Positions 34,291-41,970 of a stretch of 59,775 nt of DNA are shown piece by piece. The notes under the pieces are model-generated. The model saw only the letters and a program-made list of their open reading frames with translations, did not search any database and had not been told where the DNA came from. Every line of letters starts with the position of its first letter. Within the stretch, counting starts at the first letter, position 1. The stretch is from Candidatus Enterenecus merdae (GTDB lineage Bacteria; Bacillota; Clostridia; Oscillospirales; Oscillospiraceae), in the NCBI GenBank assembly GCA_018716385.1, contig DVJZ01000005.1, positions 1 through 59,775 of the forward strand, in the 5' to 3' direction. Made by a program: the position numbers and the translations under genes.

Positions 34291-34321
34291 TTGGAAAACC
34301 TTAACAGAAGGCGGCGATTCC

Positions 34322-35107
34322 ATGGCCATCTTTCTCAAAACTTCCAAACGGCTGGTGGTGGACCTCCCCATCAGCGCCATTGCCCCCAATCCCAACCAAC
34401 CCCGTCAGGTCTTTGGGGATCAAGAGCTGGACGAGCTGTCCCGATCCATCGCCCAGCTGGGGATCCTCCAGCCCCTCTCCGTGCGCAGGGTAGCCGACGG
34501 CTGGGAGCTGATCGCAGGGGAGCGCCGCCTACGGGCAGCCCAGCGGGCCGGGCTCACCACCGTCCCCTGCCTCCCGGTGGAGGCGGACGAGGACACCTCC
34601 GCCTTGCTGGCCCTGGTGGAGAACATCCAGCGCAAGGACCTGGACGTCTGGGAGGAGGCGGCTGCCCTGCGCCAGCTCATCGACCGCTTCCACCTCTCCC
34701 AGGAAGAGGCTGCCCACCGGGTGGGAAAGAGCCAGTCTGCCGTGGCCAACAAGCTGCGTTTGCTGCGCCTGCCCCAGGATGTGATGGAAGCACTCAAGCA
34801 GGCCAGGCTCACCGAGCGCCACGCCCGGACCCTGCTCCGCTTGGACGACCCGGAGCTGCAACGCAAGGCCACCTGTTACATCATCCGCAAGGGGCTCAAT
34901 GTGGCCCAGGCCGAGCACTATGTGGACAAGCTGTGTCAGGGCGTCCCACGAAAGGCGGTGCCCATCTACCGCTCCAAGGATGTGCGGCTCTTCCTCAACA
35001 CCCTCCAGCGGGGACTGGCGGTGATGCAGTCGGCCGGCGTGCAGGCCCACTGCGGCCGGGAGGAAACCGATCAGGAGGTCATCCTAACCATCCGCATTCC
35101 CAAGTGA
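34322..35107 (+). CDS. noc: Nucleoid occlusion protein Noc (ParB family)
   Basis: A ParB-like CTPase/DNA-binding protein that in Bacillus spreads from Noc boxes, binds the membrane and blocks division over the nucleoid. 261 residues: a short N-terminal hydrophobic/basic 'MAIFLKTSKRLV', ParB motifs 'IAGERRLRAAQRAG' and 'LVENIQRKDL', a helix-turn-helix region 'LSQEEAAHRVGKSQSAVANKLRLLRLP', and a C-terminus ending 'VILTIRIPK' as in Noc. Its place immediately upstream of soj-spo0J, with a second, true ParB after soj, supports Noc over a ParB duplicate. The ATG at 34322 follows CAGAAGGCGG. Confidence 0.85.
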   Translation: MAIFLKTSKRLVVDLPISAIAPNPNQPRQVFGDQELDELSRSIAQLGILQPLSVRRVADGWELIAGERRLRAAQRAGLTTVPCLPVEADEDTSALLALVENIQRKDLDVWEEAAALRQLIDRFHLSQEEAAHRVGKSQSAVANKLRLLRLPQDVMEALKQARLTERHARTLLRLDDPELQRKATCYIIRKGLNVAQAEHYVDKLCQGVPRKAVPIYRSKDVRLFLNTLQRGLAVMQSAGVQAHCGREETDQEVILTIRIPK

Positions 35108-35121
35108 GGCTGAAATCAGAT

Positions 35122-35137
35122 TGTTTCCCGTGAAACA
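35122..35137. promoter_or_regulatory. parS-like site 1 (hybrid)
   Basis: TGTTTCCCGTGAAACA matches the 16-bp parS consensus TGTTTCACGTGAAACA at 15 positions. The single change (A to C) turns the left half into TTTCCC, which is the Noc-box half-site. It lies 15 bp after noc and before its terminator. Confidence 0.8.
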
Positions 35138-35167
35138 TCCACACAACTTCCACAATTCCCCCTCTCT

Positions 35168-35206
35168 TCTCTCCCTGCTTGCCTAGAATGCAGGGAGAGA
35201 TTTTTT
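35168..35206 (+). terminator. Terminator of noc
   Basis: Perfect 11-bp stem TCTCTCCCTGC / GCAGGGAGAGA (35168-35178, 35190-35200), then six T. Confidence 0.93.
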
Positions 35207-35225
35207 ACCCCCACCGGGAAAGTAG

Positions 35226-35254
35226 TTGCAATATGGGTCCAAAATGGATATAAT
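35226..35254 (+). promoter_or_regulatory. Sigma-A promoter of soj-spo0J
   Basis: TTGCAA (35226-35231), 17-bp spacer, consensus TATAAT (35249-35254), 60 bp before the soj ATG. Confidence 0.75.
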
Positions 35255-35313
35255 GAGATTTACCGACAATGGCCCGGCTGTGCCTGCGTGCCGGGAAAAG
35301 GCAGGGGGATTCT

Positions 35314-36081
35314 ATGGGAAAAACCATCGCGATTGTCAACCAAAAAGGCGGTGTGGGCAAGACTACCACCTGCGTCAACCTGGCCGCCGCCCTCACCGAG
35401 CTTGGCGCCAGGGTGCTGGTCTGCGACTTTGATCCCCAGGGCAACGCCACTTCCGGATTGGGCGTGGATAAGGCCCATTCCCCCAACATCTACGACGTCA
35501 TCATGGGGACTGCCTCCATCTCCCGGGCCATTGTGGCCACCCGCTGGGCCGACGTGATCCCGGCCAACAAGTCCCTATCCGGGGCCACGGTGGAGCTGAT
35601 CGCCCTGGACCAGCGGGAGTACCGCCTGCGCAACGCCTTGGAGGAGGTCAAGCCACACTATGACTTCCTGCTCATCGACTGCCCTCCCTCTCTGGAGCTG
35701 CTCACCCTGGACGCCCTGTGCGCCGCAGACACTCTGCTGGTGCCGGTGCAGTGCGAGTACTATGCCCTGGAAGGGCTCAGCGACCTGCTGTACACCGTCC
35801 GGCTGGCCAAGCGCTCCCTCAATCCCAACTTGGATCTGGAGGGGGTGCTGCTCACCATGTACGACGGGCGCACCAACCTGTCCATGCAGGTGGCCGAGGA
35901 GGTCAAGCGCCATTTCCCCGGCAAGGTCTATGCCTCGGTGATCCCCCGAAACGTCCGCCTGTCCGAGGCGCCCAGCCACGGGAAACCCGTGTCCGACTAC
36001 GACCGGCTCAGCCGTGGGGCAGACGCCTACGCAGCAATGGCCCGGGAGTTTTATCAGAAGAACGGCGGGCCCCGTCTGTGA
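35314..36081 (+). CDS. soj: Chromosome partition ATPase Soj (ParA)
   Basis: ParA/MinD-type ATPase that binds nucleoid DNA as an ATP dimer, is triggered by Spo0J, and regulates DnaA. 255 residues: deviant Walker A 'NQKGGVGKTTTCVNLAAAL' at the N-terminus, 'VCDFDPQGNATSGLG', Walker B 'FLLIDCPPSLELLTL' and a C-terminal 'IPRNVRLSEAPSHGKPV' typical of Soj. The ATG at 35314 follows GCAGGGGG. The upstream in-frame ATG at 35269 lies before the ribosome site. Operon with spo0J, 32 bp apart. Confidence 0.94.
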   Translation: MGKTIAIVNQKGGVGKTTTCVNLAAALTELGARVLVCDFDPQGNATSGLGVDKAHSPNIYDVIMGTASISRAIVATRWADVIPANKSLSGATVELIALDQREYRLRNALEEVKPHYDFLLIDCPPSLELLTLDALCAADTLLVPVQCEYYALEGLSDLLYTVRLAKRSLNPNLDLEGVLLTMYDGRTNLSMQVAEEVKRHFPGKVYASVIPRNVRLSEAPSHGKPVSDYDRLSRGADAYAAMAREFYQKNGGPRL

Positions 36082-36113
36082 GCCTACGCCAATAGAAAGG
36101 AAGGTTTGTGTCC

Positions 36114-37010
36114 ATGGCAAAAGCCAAAGGTCTGGGCCGGGGTCTTGGCGCCCTCATGGGGGACGCCGCCCTGCAAACCCAGGAGTCCGGCTCTATCTCG
36201 CTACCCATCTCCCAGGTGGAGCCCGGCCTGCATCAGCCCAGAAAGCGGTTTGACGAGCAGACCCTGGCTGACCTGGCAAACTCCATCCGGGAGCATGGCA
36301 TCATCCAGCCCCTGACCGTGCGCCGGCTCGACTCCGGCTACTACCAGATCGTCGCCGGCGAGCGGCGCTGGCGGGCGGCTAAGCTGGCCGGCCTTGCGGA
36401 GGTCCCCGCCATCATCGTGGAGGCGGACGACAAAAAGGTGATGGAACTGGGCCTCATCGAGAACCTCCAACGGGAGGACCTCAACCCCATGGAGGAGGCG
36501 GAGGGGTACCTCCTGCTGCTCACCGACCACGGGATGACCCAGGAAGAGGTGGCCCGGCGGATGGGCAAGTCCCGCCCTGCCATCGCCAACGCCCTGCGCC
36601 TCACTGCCCTACCCCCTGCCGTCCGGGAGATGCTGGTGGACGGCGCCTTGTCCGCCGGCCACGGCCGGGCCGTGCTCATGGTGGAGGGAGAGGCCGCCCA
36701 GGAGGCCTTTGCCCAAGAGATCGTCCAGCTGGGGCTCAGCGTCCGGCAGGCGGAGGCCGCCGCCAAGAAGTTTACCCTGGCCCCTCCCCCGTCCAAGCGT
36801 GCACCCCAGGAGGATCCCAACCTCATCTATGTAAAGGCGGCGGAGGAGTCCTTGGCCGGCCGGTTGGGCCGGCGGGTCACCATCACCACCGGCCGGAAAA
36901 AGGGCCGGTTGGAGCTGGAATTCTACAACATGGACGATCTGAACGCCCTGCTGGACCTGCTTCACACCCTTGCCCCTAAACCTCTGGAGGAGGATCACAC
37001 AAGTGGCTGA
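36114..37010 (+). CDS. spo0J: Chromosome partition protein Spo0J (ParB)
   Basis: Sliding-clamp CTPase that loads at parS, loads condensin and stimulates Soj. About 298 residues: the N-terminal Soj-stimulating 'AKGLGRGLGALM', CTP-binding 'AGERRWRAAKLAG' and 'LIENLQREDLNPMEEAEGY', a helix-turn-helix with 'MTQEEVARRMGKSRPAIANALRL', and a C-terminal dimer domain. GTG at 36108 is possible, but ATG at 36114 gives the better spacing from GAAAGGAAGG. Two parS-like sites flank the operon at 35122 and 37622. It overlaps the next gene by 8 bp. Confidence 0.94.
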   Translation: MAKAKGLGRGLGALMGDAALQTQESGSISLPISQVEPGLHQPRKRFDEQTLADLANSIREHGIIQPLTVRRLDSGYYQIVAGERRWRAAKLAGLAEVPAIIVEADDKKVMELGLIENLQREDLNPMEEAEGYLLLLTDHGMTQEEVARRMGKSRPAIANALRLTALPPAVREMLVDGALSAGHGRAVLMVEGEAAQEAFAQEIVQLGLSVRQAEAAAKKFTLAPPPSKRAPQEDPNLIYVKAAEESLAGRLGRRVTITTGRKKGRLELEFYNMDDLNALLDLLHTLAPKPLEEDHTSG

Positions 37011-37614
37011 AAAGACACCCCAAACCGACACGCCCCAGGAGCAGGAGGATGTCATCCGGGGCGACGACCCACCCGTCCGGCCCCAGCGCCGGCAATCGGT
37101 GGCCATCTACCTCATCATCCTGTTTGCGGCCGCCTTCCTGCTGCTGCTCATGGCCTACTTCATGCAGCAGCGCAACAGCAACGTCATCATCGGCAATTTG
37201 CAAGACTCCCTCACCTCCTTCCAGGCGGTGGATGAGCTGCGGGAGGAAAATCAGCGGCTGCAAGAGCAGCTTCAGACCCTGGAGGACGAGCTGACCGACC
37301 TTCAGGAGCGGCAGACGCAGCTGGAACAGCAGTACAACGACGCAATCGAGGCCCAACAGCAAGCCCAAGCGGAAGCCGACCTGCGCCAAGCCCTGTCCGC
37401 CGCCCAGTATCATTATGAACAAGGGGATTACCAGGCTGCCGCCCAAGCCCTGTCCAACCTTGGGGACGCGGAACTGGCCGCTCTCAGCGACCGGTCTGAG
37501 GACGGCGCTCCCTCTGACGCCCTGCGGTATGAGACCCTGCGGGACGCCCTGCTGGATGCAGGCTTCCTCACACAGGACGAGAGTGGCCGACTCCAGCCGG
37601 TGGGCCAGGATTGA
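37003..37614 (+). CDS. Hypothetical membrane protein with coiled coil and TPR-like tail
   Basis: I do not recognise this 203-residue protein. It has a polar N-terminus, one membrane helix (about 32-52, 'SVAIYLIILFAAAFLLLLMAY'-like), a long Glu/Gln-rich coiled coil (about 70-135), then a TPR-like 'YHYEQGDYQAAAQALSNLG' segment. The likely topology is a single anchor with the coiled coil outside. The GTG at 37003 follows GGAGGAGG and overlaps spo0J by 8 bp, so it is translationally coupled to the partition operon and could be an envelope partner. No family function can be claimed. Confidence 0.7.
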   Translation: MAEKTPQTDTPQEQEDVIRGDDPPVRPQRRQSVAIYLIILFAAAFLLLLMAYFMQQRNSNVIIGNLQDSLTSFQAVDELREENQRLQEQLQTLEDELTDLQERQTQLEQQYNDAIEAQQQAQAEADLRQALSAAQYHYEQGDYQAAAQALSNLGDAELAALSDRSEDGAPSDALRYETLRDALLDAGFLTQDESGRLQPVGQD

Positions 37615-37621
37615 TTGTTTT

Positions 37622-37637
37622 TGTTTCACGTGAAACC
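37622..37637. promoter_or_regulatory. parS site 2
   Basis: TGTTTCACGTGAAACC contains the full 14-bp palindrome GTTTCACGTGAAAC of the parS consensus and differs only at the last base. It is 7 bp after the coiled-coil gene and before serS. Confidence 0.92.
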
Positions 37638-37671
37638 GAAAAGTTTTCAACAGGGAAAGGTGGAATTGTTC

Positions 37672-38973
37672 ATGCTGGATATGAAGTTTATCCGGGAGAG
37701 CCCGGAGGCCGTCAAGGAAAACATCCGGAAGAAGTTTCAGGAGGATAAGCTCCCCCTGGTGGACCGGGCCTTGGAGCTGGACCGGCAAAACCGGGAGGTT
37801 CAAACCCTGGCCAACAACCTTCGGGCTGAGCGCAACACCCTGTCCAAGCAGGTGGGAATCCTCATGGGCCAGGCCAAGCAAGACCCGGCCAAGCTGGCAG
37901 AGGCGGAGGCTGCCAAGGCCCAGGTCAAGGCCAACGCCGACCGGCTGGCCCAGCTGGAGGCCCAGGAGGACGAACTGGGCCGGGAGCTGCACCAGATCCT
38001 GCTGGTCATCCCCCAGATGATTGACCCATCCGTCCCCATCGGCCCGGATGACAGCCACAATGTGGAGGTGCAGCGCTTTGGGGAGGCTGTGGTGCCTGAC
38101 TACGAGATCCCCTACCACACGGACATCATGGCCGCTTTTGGCGGGATAGACCTGGATGCGGCAGGCCGAGTGTCTGGCGCGGGTTTCTACTATCTGCTGG
38201 GAGACATCGCCCGTCTGCACTCCGCCGTGCTGGCCTATGCCCGGGACTTCATGATCGATAAGGGCTTCACCTACTGCATCCCCCCCTTCATGATCCACGG
38301 TAACGTGGTGGAGGGGGTGATGAGCCAGACCGATATGGACGCCATGATGTATAAGATCGAGGGGGAGGACCTCTACCTCATCGGCACCAGCGAGCACTCC
38401 ATGATCGGCAAGTTCATCGACCAGATCATCCCCGAGGATACCCTGCCCCAAACCCTCACCTCCTACTCCCCCTGTTTCCGGAAGGAAAAGGGCTCCCACG
38501 GCATTGAGGAACGGGGGGTCTACCGCATCCACCAGTTTGAGAAGCAGGAAATGATCGTGGTGTGCAAGCCTGAGGACTCCATGGCCTGGTATGAGAAGAT
38601 GTGGCAGTACTCCGTGGAGCTGTTCCGCTCCATGGGCATCCCTGTGCGTCAGTTAGAGTGCTGTTCCGGCGATCTGGCCGATCTGAAGGTGAAAAGCTGC
38701 GACATCGAGGCCTGGTCCCCCCGCCAGCAGAAGTACTTTGAGGTGTGCTCCTGCTCCAACCTGGGGGACGCACAAGCCCGCCGTCTGAAAATGCGGGTCA
38801 AGGGGGAGCAGGGCACCTACCTGCCCCATACCCTGAATAACACCGTGGTCGCCCCTCCCCGGATGCTCATCGCCTTTCTGGAAAACCACCTGCAAGCGGA
38901 CGGAACGGTAGACATTCCAGAGGTGCTTTGGCCCTATCTGGGCGGAACCAAAGTGCTGGTTCCCAAGGGCTAA
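37672..38973 (+). CDS. serS: Seryl-tRNA synthetase
   Basis: Charges tRNA-Ser and tRNA-Sec-type acceptors with serine. 433 residues: an N-terminal antiparallel coiled-coil arm (about 25-100, Ala/Lys/Glu-rich) and a class II catalytic core with 'LIGTSEHSMIGKFIDQII', motif 2 'FRKEKGSHGIEERGVYRIHQFEKQE' in part, and motif 3 'HTLNNTVVAPPRMLIAFLENH'. 'TSEH' replaces the common 'TAE'. The ATG at 37672 follows GGGAAAGG; no T-box leader fits in the short gap, which is filled by parS. The upstream in-frame extension is rejected. Confidence 0.95.
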   Translation: MLDMKFIRESPEAVKENIRKKFQEDKLPLVDRALELDRQNREVQTLANNLRAERNTLSKQVGILMGQAKQDPAKLAEAEAAKAQVKANADRLAQLEAQEDELGRELHQILLVIPQMIDPSVPIGPDDSHNVEVQRFGEAVVPDYEIPYHTDIMAAFGGIDLDAAGRVSGAGFYYLLGDIARLHSAVLAYARDFMIDKGFTYCIPPFMIHGNVVEGVMSQTDMDAMMYKIEGEDLYLIGTSEHSMIGKFIDQIIPEDTLPQTLTSYSPCFRKEKGSHGIEERGVYRIHQFEKQEMIVVCKPEDSMAWYEKMWQYSVELFRSMGIPVRQLECCSGDLADLKVKSCDIEAWSPRQQKYFEVCSCSNLGDAQARRLKMRVKGEQGTYLPHTLNNTVVAPPRMLIAFLENHLQADGTVDIPEVLWPYLGGTKVLVPKG

Positions 38974-39003
38974 AAAACTGTCGACGGTGCGAAGGGAGAT
39001 CCC

Positions 39004-39441
39004 ATGAAAAAGTTCATTCAGGAGTTCAAAGCGTTCATCAACAAGGGCAACGTACTGGGATTGGCGGTGGGCGTCATCATCGGCGGCGCCTTCTCCACCA
39101 TCACCACCTCCCTGACCAACGACATCATCATGCCCATCGTGTCCATCTTCCTGGGTGGGATGGACTTCTCCACCATGCGCGTCACCCTCCCCACTTTCTT
39201 TTCCCTGGAGGAGAACGCCGTCCCCAATACGTTGAACTACGGCAGCTTTCTGTCCGCCGTCATCAACTTCTTCATCCTGGCCCTGGTGGTCTTTTGCCTC
39301 GTGAAGGCGTTTAACAAGGCCATGGCCTTGTCCCGGCGGAAGCAGGAACAGGCCCCGCCCCCTGCCCCGCCGGAGCCCTCCAACGAGGAGAAACTGCTCA
39401 TGGAGATCCGGGACCTGCTCAAGCAACAGCGCCAGCCCTGA
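39004..39441 (+). CDS. mscL: Large-conductance mechanosensitive channel MscL
   Basis: Pentameric membrane valve that opens under hypo-osmotic stress. 145 residues: N-terminal amphipathic 'FIQEFKAFINKGNVLGLAVGVIIG' leading into TM1, periplasmic loop, TM2 'FLSAVINFFILALVVFCLVKAFN', and a charged C-terminal bundle 'NEEKLLMEIRDLLKQQ'. The ATG at 39004 follows GAAGGGAG, 30 bp after serS. Confidence 0.95.
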   Translation: MKKFIQEFKAFINKGNVLGLAVGVIIGGAFSTITTSLTNDIIMPIVSIFLGGMDFSTMRVTLPTFFSLEENAVPNTLNYGSFLSAVINFFILALVVFCLVKAFNKAMALSRRKQEQAPPPAPPEPSNEEKLLMEIRDLLKQQRQP

Positions 39442-39469
39442 CCCTCAAATACGTTTAGGAGGTTGTCCC

Positions 39470-39814
39470 ATGTCCGATCCGGAGCACAGCCAGCAGCAGC
39501 CCACCTATACCCCCGCCTCCTTTGAGAAGCGGACGGCAGCCTGGATGGGCATCGCCTATGCCCTGATGCTGCTGTTTGTCACCACCTTCTATATCTTCAC
39601 CGGCAAGGAGCTGCCCGGCACCTTTCCCCTGCTCCTGCTTCCCGTGTCCGGGGCGGGCATCGTGCTGGCCATTTACCGGCAGCGCAAGGGCACCGCGCCC
39701 GGCGGCATCATACTCACCGTGCTCATCATCCTTATCGCTCTGGCCGCCATCGTGCTGGGCCTGGCCCTGGGCGGCCCGGCCCTGATCCATGCCATCCGCA
39801 CCGCCTATGCCTGA
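39470..39814 (+). CDS. Hypothetical small membrane protein
   Basis: Unrecognised 114-residue protein with a polar 20-residue N-terminus and three hydrophobic helices ('AYALMLLFVTTFYIFTG', 'TFPLLLLPVSGAGIVLAIY', 'IILTVLIILIALAAIVLGLAL'). The ATG at 39470 follows TTTAGGAGG. Its stop overlaps the rsmG start by 8 bp, so the two are likely coupled; this says nothing about function. Confidence 0.7.
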   Translation: MSDPEHSQQQPTYTPASFEKRTAAWMGIAYALMLLFVTTFYIFTGKELPGTFPLLLLPVSGAGIVLAIYRQRKGTAPGGIILTVLIILIALAAIVLGLALGGPALIHAIRTAYA

Positions 39815-40535
39815 ACAAACGATGCAGGGGTTGATCACCACCGGCTTGGCCCAGCTGGGGCTGACCAACCGTGTGCCCGACAACGCCCCCGCCCTGCTGG
39901 CCCGATATGGCCACGCCCTGCTGGAGCAGAATCAGGTGATGAATCTGACCGCCATCACCCATCCCCAGGACGTGGCCACCCTCCATATGCTGGACTGTGC
40001 CTCCCTGCTGGACTGCGGCCTGGACCCTGACGGAACCCTCATCGACGTGGGCACCGGGGCCGGCTTTCCCGGCATGGTGCTCAAGCTTCTGGCCCCAGGC
40101 CTGTCCGTCACCTTGCTGGACAGCCTGCAAAAGCGGCTGGACTGGCTGGCAGGACTGGCCCAGGACTGGGGGCTGTCCGGCCTGAGCGTGCACTATGGCC
40201 GAGCGGAGGAGGCAGGACAATCCCCCGCTTTACGGGAACAGTTTGACTGTGCCACCGCCCGGGCCGTGGCTGACCTCCGCCTGCTCAGCGAGCTGTGCCT
40301 GCCCCTTGTGAAGGTGGGTGGCCGCTTCCTGGCGATGAAAGGGGTGGACTGCCAGGCGGAGCTGGACGCCGCCCACTCCGCCATCACCGCCCTGGGCGGG
40401 GCGGTCGCCCAGGTGCGGGACTACACCATACCCCACACCTCGGTAACCCATCGGGTGATCGTGGTGGACAAGCTCCGGCCCACCCCTGCCCTCTACCCCC
40501 GCCGGTGGGCCAAGCTGCGCAAACACCCTCTGTAA
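39807..40535 (+). CDS. rsmG: 16S rRNA m7G527 methyltransferase RsmG
   Basis: SAM-dependent methylation of G527 in 16S rRNA. About 242 residues with the SAM motif 'LIDVGTGAGFPGMVLKL', 'LLDSLQKRLDWLAGLAQ', 'DCATARAVADLRLLSELCLPLVK' and a C-terminal 'YPRRWAKLRKHPL'. The start at 39807 overlaps the previous gene (ATGCCTGA) and lacks a good ribosome site of its own, suggesting coupling; ATG at 39822 is an alternative. In B. subtilis rsmG (gidB) sits next to noc-soj-spo0J; here it is about 3 kb downstream of them. Confidence 0.93.
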   Translation: MPEQTMQGLITTGLAQLGLTNRVPDNAPALLARYGHALLEQNQVMNLTAITHPQDVATLHMLDCASLLDCGLDPDGTLIDVGTGAGFPGMVLKLLAPGLSVTLLDSLQKRLDWLAGLAQDWGLSGLSVHYGRAEEAGQSPALREQFDCATARAVADLRLLSELCLPLVKVGGRFLAMKGVDCQAELDAAHSAITALGGAVAQVRDYTIPHTSVTHRVIVVDKLRPTPALYPRRWAKLRKHPL

Positions 40536-40593
40536 TACCCCCAAATCTCGAAAGCTATTTCGTAACTTTTGGATAATGTTCTTGATTTTTCTA

Positions 40594-40622
40594 TTGCCAT
40601 CTTTGTCCATTCGTGATATGAT
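40594..40622 (+). promoter_or_regulatory. Sigma-A promoter of MinD-like gene
   Basis: TTGCCA (40594-40599), 17-bp spacer, TATGAT (40617-40622), 28 bp before the start codon. Confidence 0.65.
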
Positions 40623-40649
40623 TTTGCATATATGGGAAGGAGACAGCCT

Positions 40650-41384
40650 ATGGGAACCGCCATAATGGTAACATCTGGAAAAGGCGGCACCGGCAAGACG
40701 ACGCTGACTGCCGGGGTGGCCTCCTGCCTGGCCGCCCTGGGGCACCGGGTGCTGTGCCTGGACCTGGATATCGGCCTGCGCAACCTGGATATCGCCCTGG
40801 GCTTGGCTGACCGGGCTGTCATGGACTTTGGCGACGTGATGGCCCAGCGCTGTCCTCTGCTCACCGCGGCGGTGGAGCACCCGGACATCCAGGGGCTGTC
40901 CCTGCTCACCGCCCCCCTGTCCCTAAATCAACCCGACGAAGGCGCCTTCCGTGCCATGGTGGCGGAGGCCAAGGACAACTTTGACTTCGTATTCATGGAC
41001 TCGCCCGCCGGCCTGGGGCTGGGTTTCCAGTTGGCCATGGCAGCGGCAGATCGAGCCATCCTCGTCTCCGCCACCGATCCCGCTGCCCTGCGGGACGCTC
41101 AGATGGCTGTGTCCCATCTCGTGGGTCAGGTGGACCCCATCCATCTGGTAATGAACCGGGTGCAGCCCAAACTCATAGGGAAGCTGCGCACCACCATCGA
41201 CCACGCCATGGACGCCGCCGGCCTTCCCCTGCTGGGTCTCGTTCCGGAGGATCAGCGGGTGACCCTGGCTGCCGCCTCCGGCGTGCCCGTGGTGCTGATT
41301 GGTCGCAAGGGCGCCTGCCCTGCTTACCTCAACATCGCCCGGCGGTTGCTGGGCCGGAAGGCGCCCCTGCTGCACATCCGCTAA
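40650..41384 (+). CDS. MinD-like ParA-family ATPase
   Basis: 244 residues: deviant Walker A 'SGKGGTGKTTLTAGVA' at residue 9, 'LCLDLDIGLRNLDIALGL' as in MinD, Walker B 'FVFMDSPAGLG', 'VSATDPAALRDAQMAVSHL', and a C-terminal 'ARRLLGRKAPLLHIR' that resembles the MinD amphipathic membrane-targeting helix. MinD places the division site with MinC. No minC, minE or divIVA is adjacent, so it may be an orphan MinD or a paralogue with another cargo. The ATG at 40650 follows GGAAGGAGAC. It is 29 bp before mgsA. Confidence 0.78.
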   Translation: MGTAIMVTSGKGGTGKTTLTAGVASCLAALGHRVLCLDLDIGLRNLDIALGLADRAVMDFGDVMAQRCPLLTAAVEHPDIQGLSLLTAPLSLNQPDEGAFRAMVAEAKDNFDFVFMDSPAGLGLGFQLAMAAADRAILVSATDPAALRDAQMAVSHLVGQVDPIHLVMNRVQPKLIGKLRTTIDHAMDAAGLPLLGLVPEDQRVTLAAASGVPVVLIGRKGACPAYLNIARRLLGRKAPLLHIR

Positions 41385-41413
41385 TCCCCGCACAAGAAAG
41401 GATGATCCCTCCT

Positions 41414-41827
41414 GTGAACATCGCATTGATGAGCCATGATAATAAGAAGGAACTGATGGTGCAGTTTTGCATCGCCTACTGCGGCATCCTGGCCAAACAC
41501 ACTGTGTGCTCCACCAACCGGACCGGCCGCCTGGTGGCCGAAGCCACCGGTCTGCCTGTCCAGCTGTTCCTGTCCCACGCCCATGGGGGCAGCCAGCAGA
41601 TCGGCGCCCGCATCGCCTATGACGAGATCGACATGGTGCTGTTCTTCAACGACCCCAACTCCGACGAGTTGGACCGGGACATACACTATATCACCAACCT
41701 GTGCGATCAGCACAACGTCCCCTTCGCCACCAACGCCGCCACCGCCGAGATGCTCATCCACGGCTTGGCCCGGGGCGATTTGGACTGGCGGGAGCTCATC
41801 AAGCCCAGCACCCCTCTGAAGGTCTGA
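41414..41827 (+). CDS. mgsA: Methylglyoxal synthase
   Basis: Converts dihydroxyacetone phosphate to methylglyoxal and phosphate, a glycolytic overflow route. 137 residues from the GTG at 41414: 'NIALMSHDNKKELMVQFC' phosphate-binding start, 'GGSQQIGARIAYDEIDMVLFFNDP' with the catalytic aspartates, and 'VPFATNAATAEMLI'. The ATG at 41402 is too close to the AAGAAAGG ribosome site. It ends at a terminator. Confidence 0.92.
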   Translation: MNIALMSHDNKKELMVQFCIAYCGILAKHTVCSTNRTGRLVAEATGLPVQLFLSHAHGGSQQIGARIAYDEIDMVLFFNDPNSDELDRDIHYITNLCDQHNVPFATNAATAEMLIHGLARGDLDWRELIKPSTPLKV

Positions 41828-41868
41828 GGGCTGACTGGAAGTGCCGCCCAGTCAATGGCCCCCTCTGT

Positions 41869-41907
41869 CCTCGTCCCATGTGCGCCTCCATGGGGCGAGG
41901 GCATTTT
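41869..41907 (+). terminator. Terminator of mgsA
   Basis: CCTCGTCCCATG / CATGGGGCGAGG (41869-41880, 41889-41900), one G-U pair, followed by GCATTTTC. A smaller GACTGG/CCAGTC hairpin lies just before. Confidence 0.82.
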
Positions 41908-41970
41908 CATCCCCGGCTGAGCCGGTACATTTTGTAATATAGATCGAAAGAATTTCAAGGAGTAATCATC

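Larger units (their letters stand above)
34038..34321 (+). other. Gene-free tadA-noc spacer with direct repeats and orphan terminator
   Basis: No open reading frame is supported here. Two direct repeats CTTTTGTAAC (34064-34073, 34087-34096) lie 23 bp apart, about two helical turns. A hairpin terminator GAGCCGGG...CCCGGCTC followed by GCATTTTT (34163-34200) lies 125 bp after tadA. It may simply end tadA, or it may close a short untranslated RNA beginning after the repeats. Confidence 0.5.

Noticed and set aside
37615-37671. T-box leader or upstream extension of serS
   Set aside because: The 57-bp gap holds parS and a ribosome site; it is too short for a T-box, and no T-box core sequence is seen before serS, hisS or aspS.
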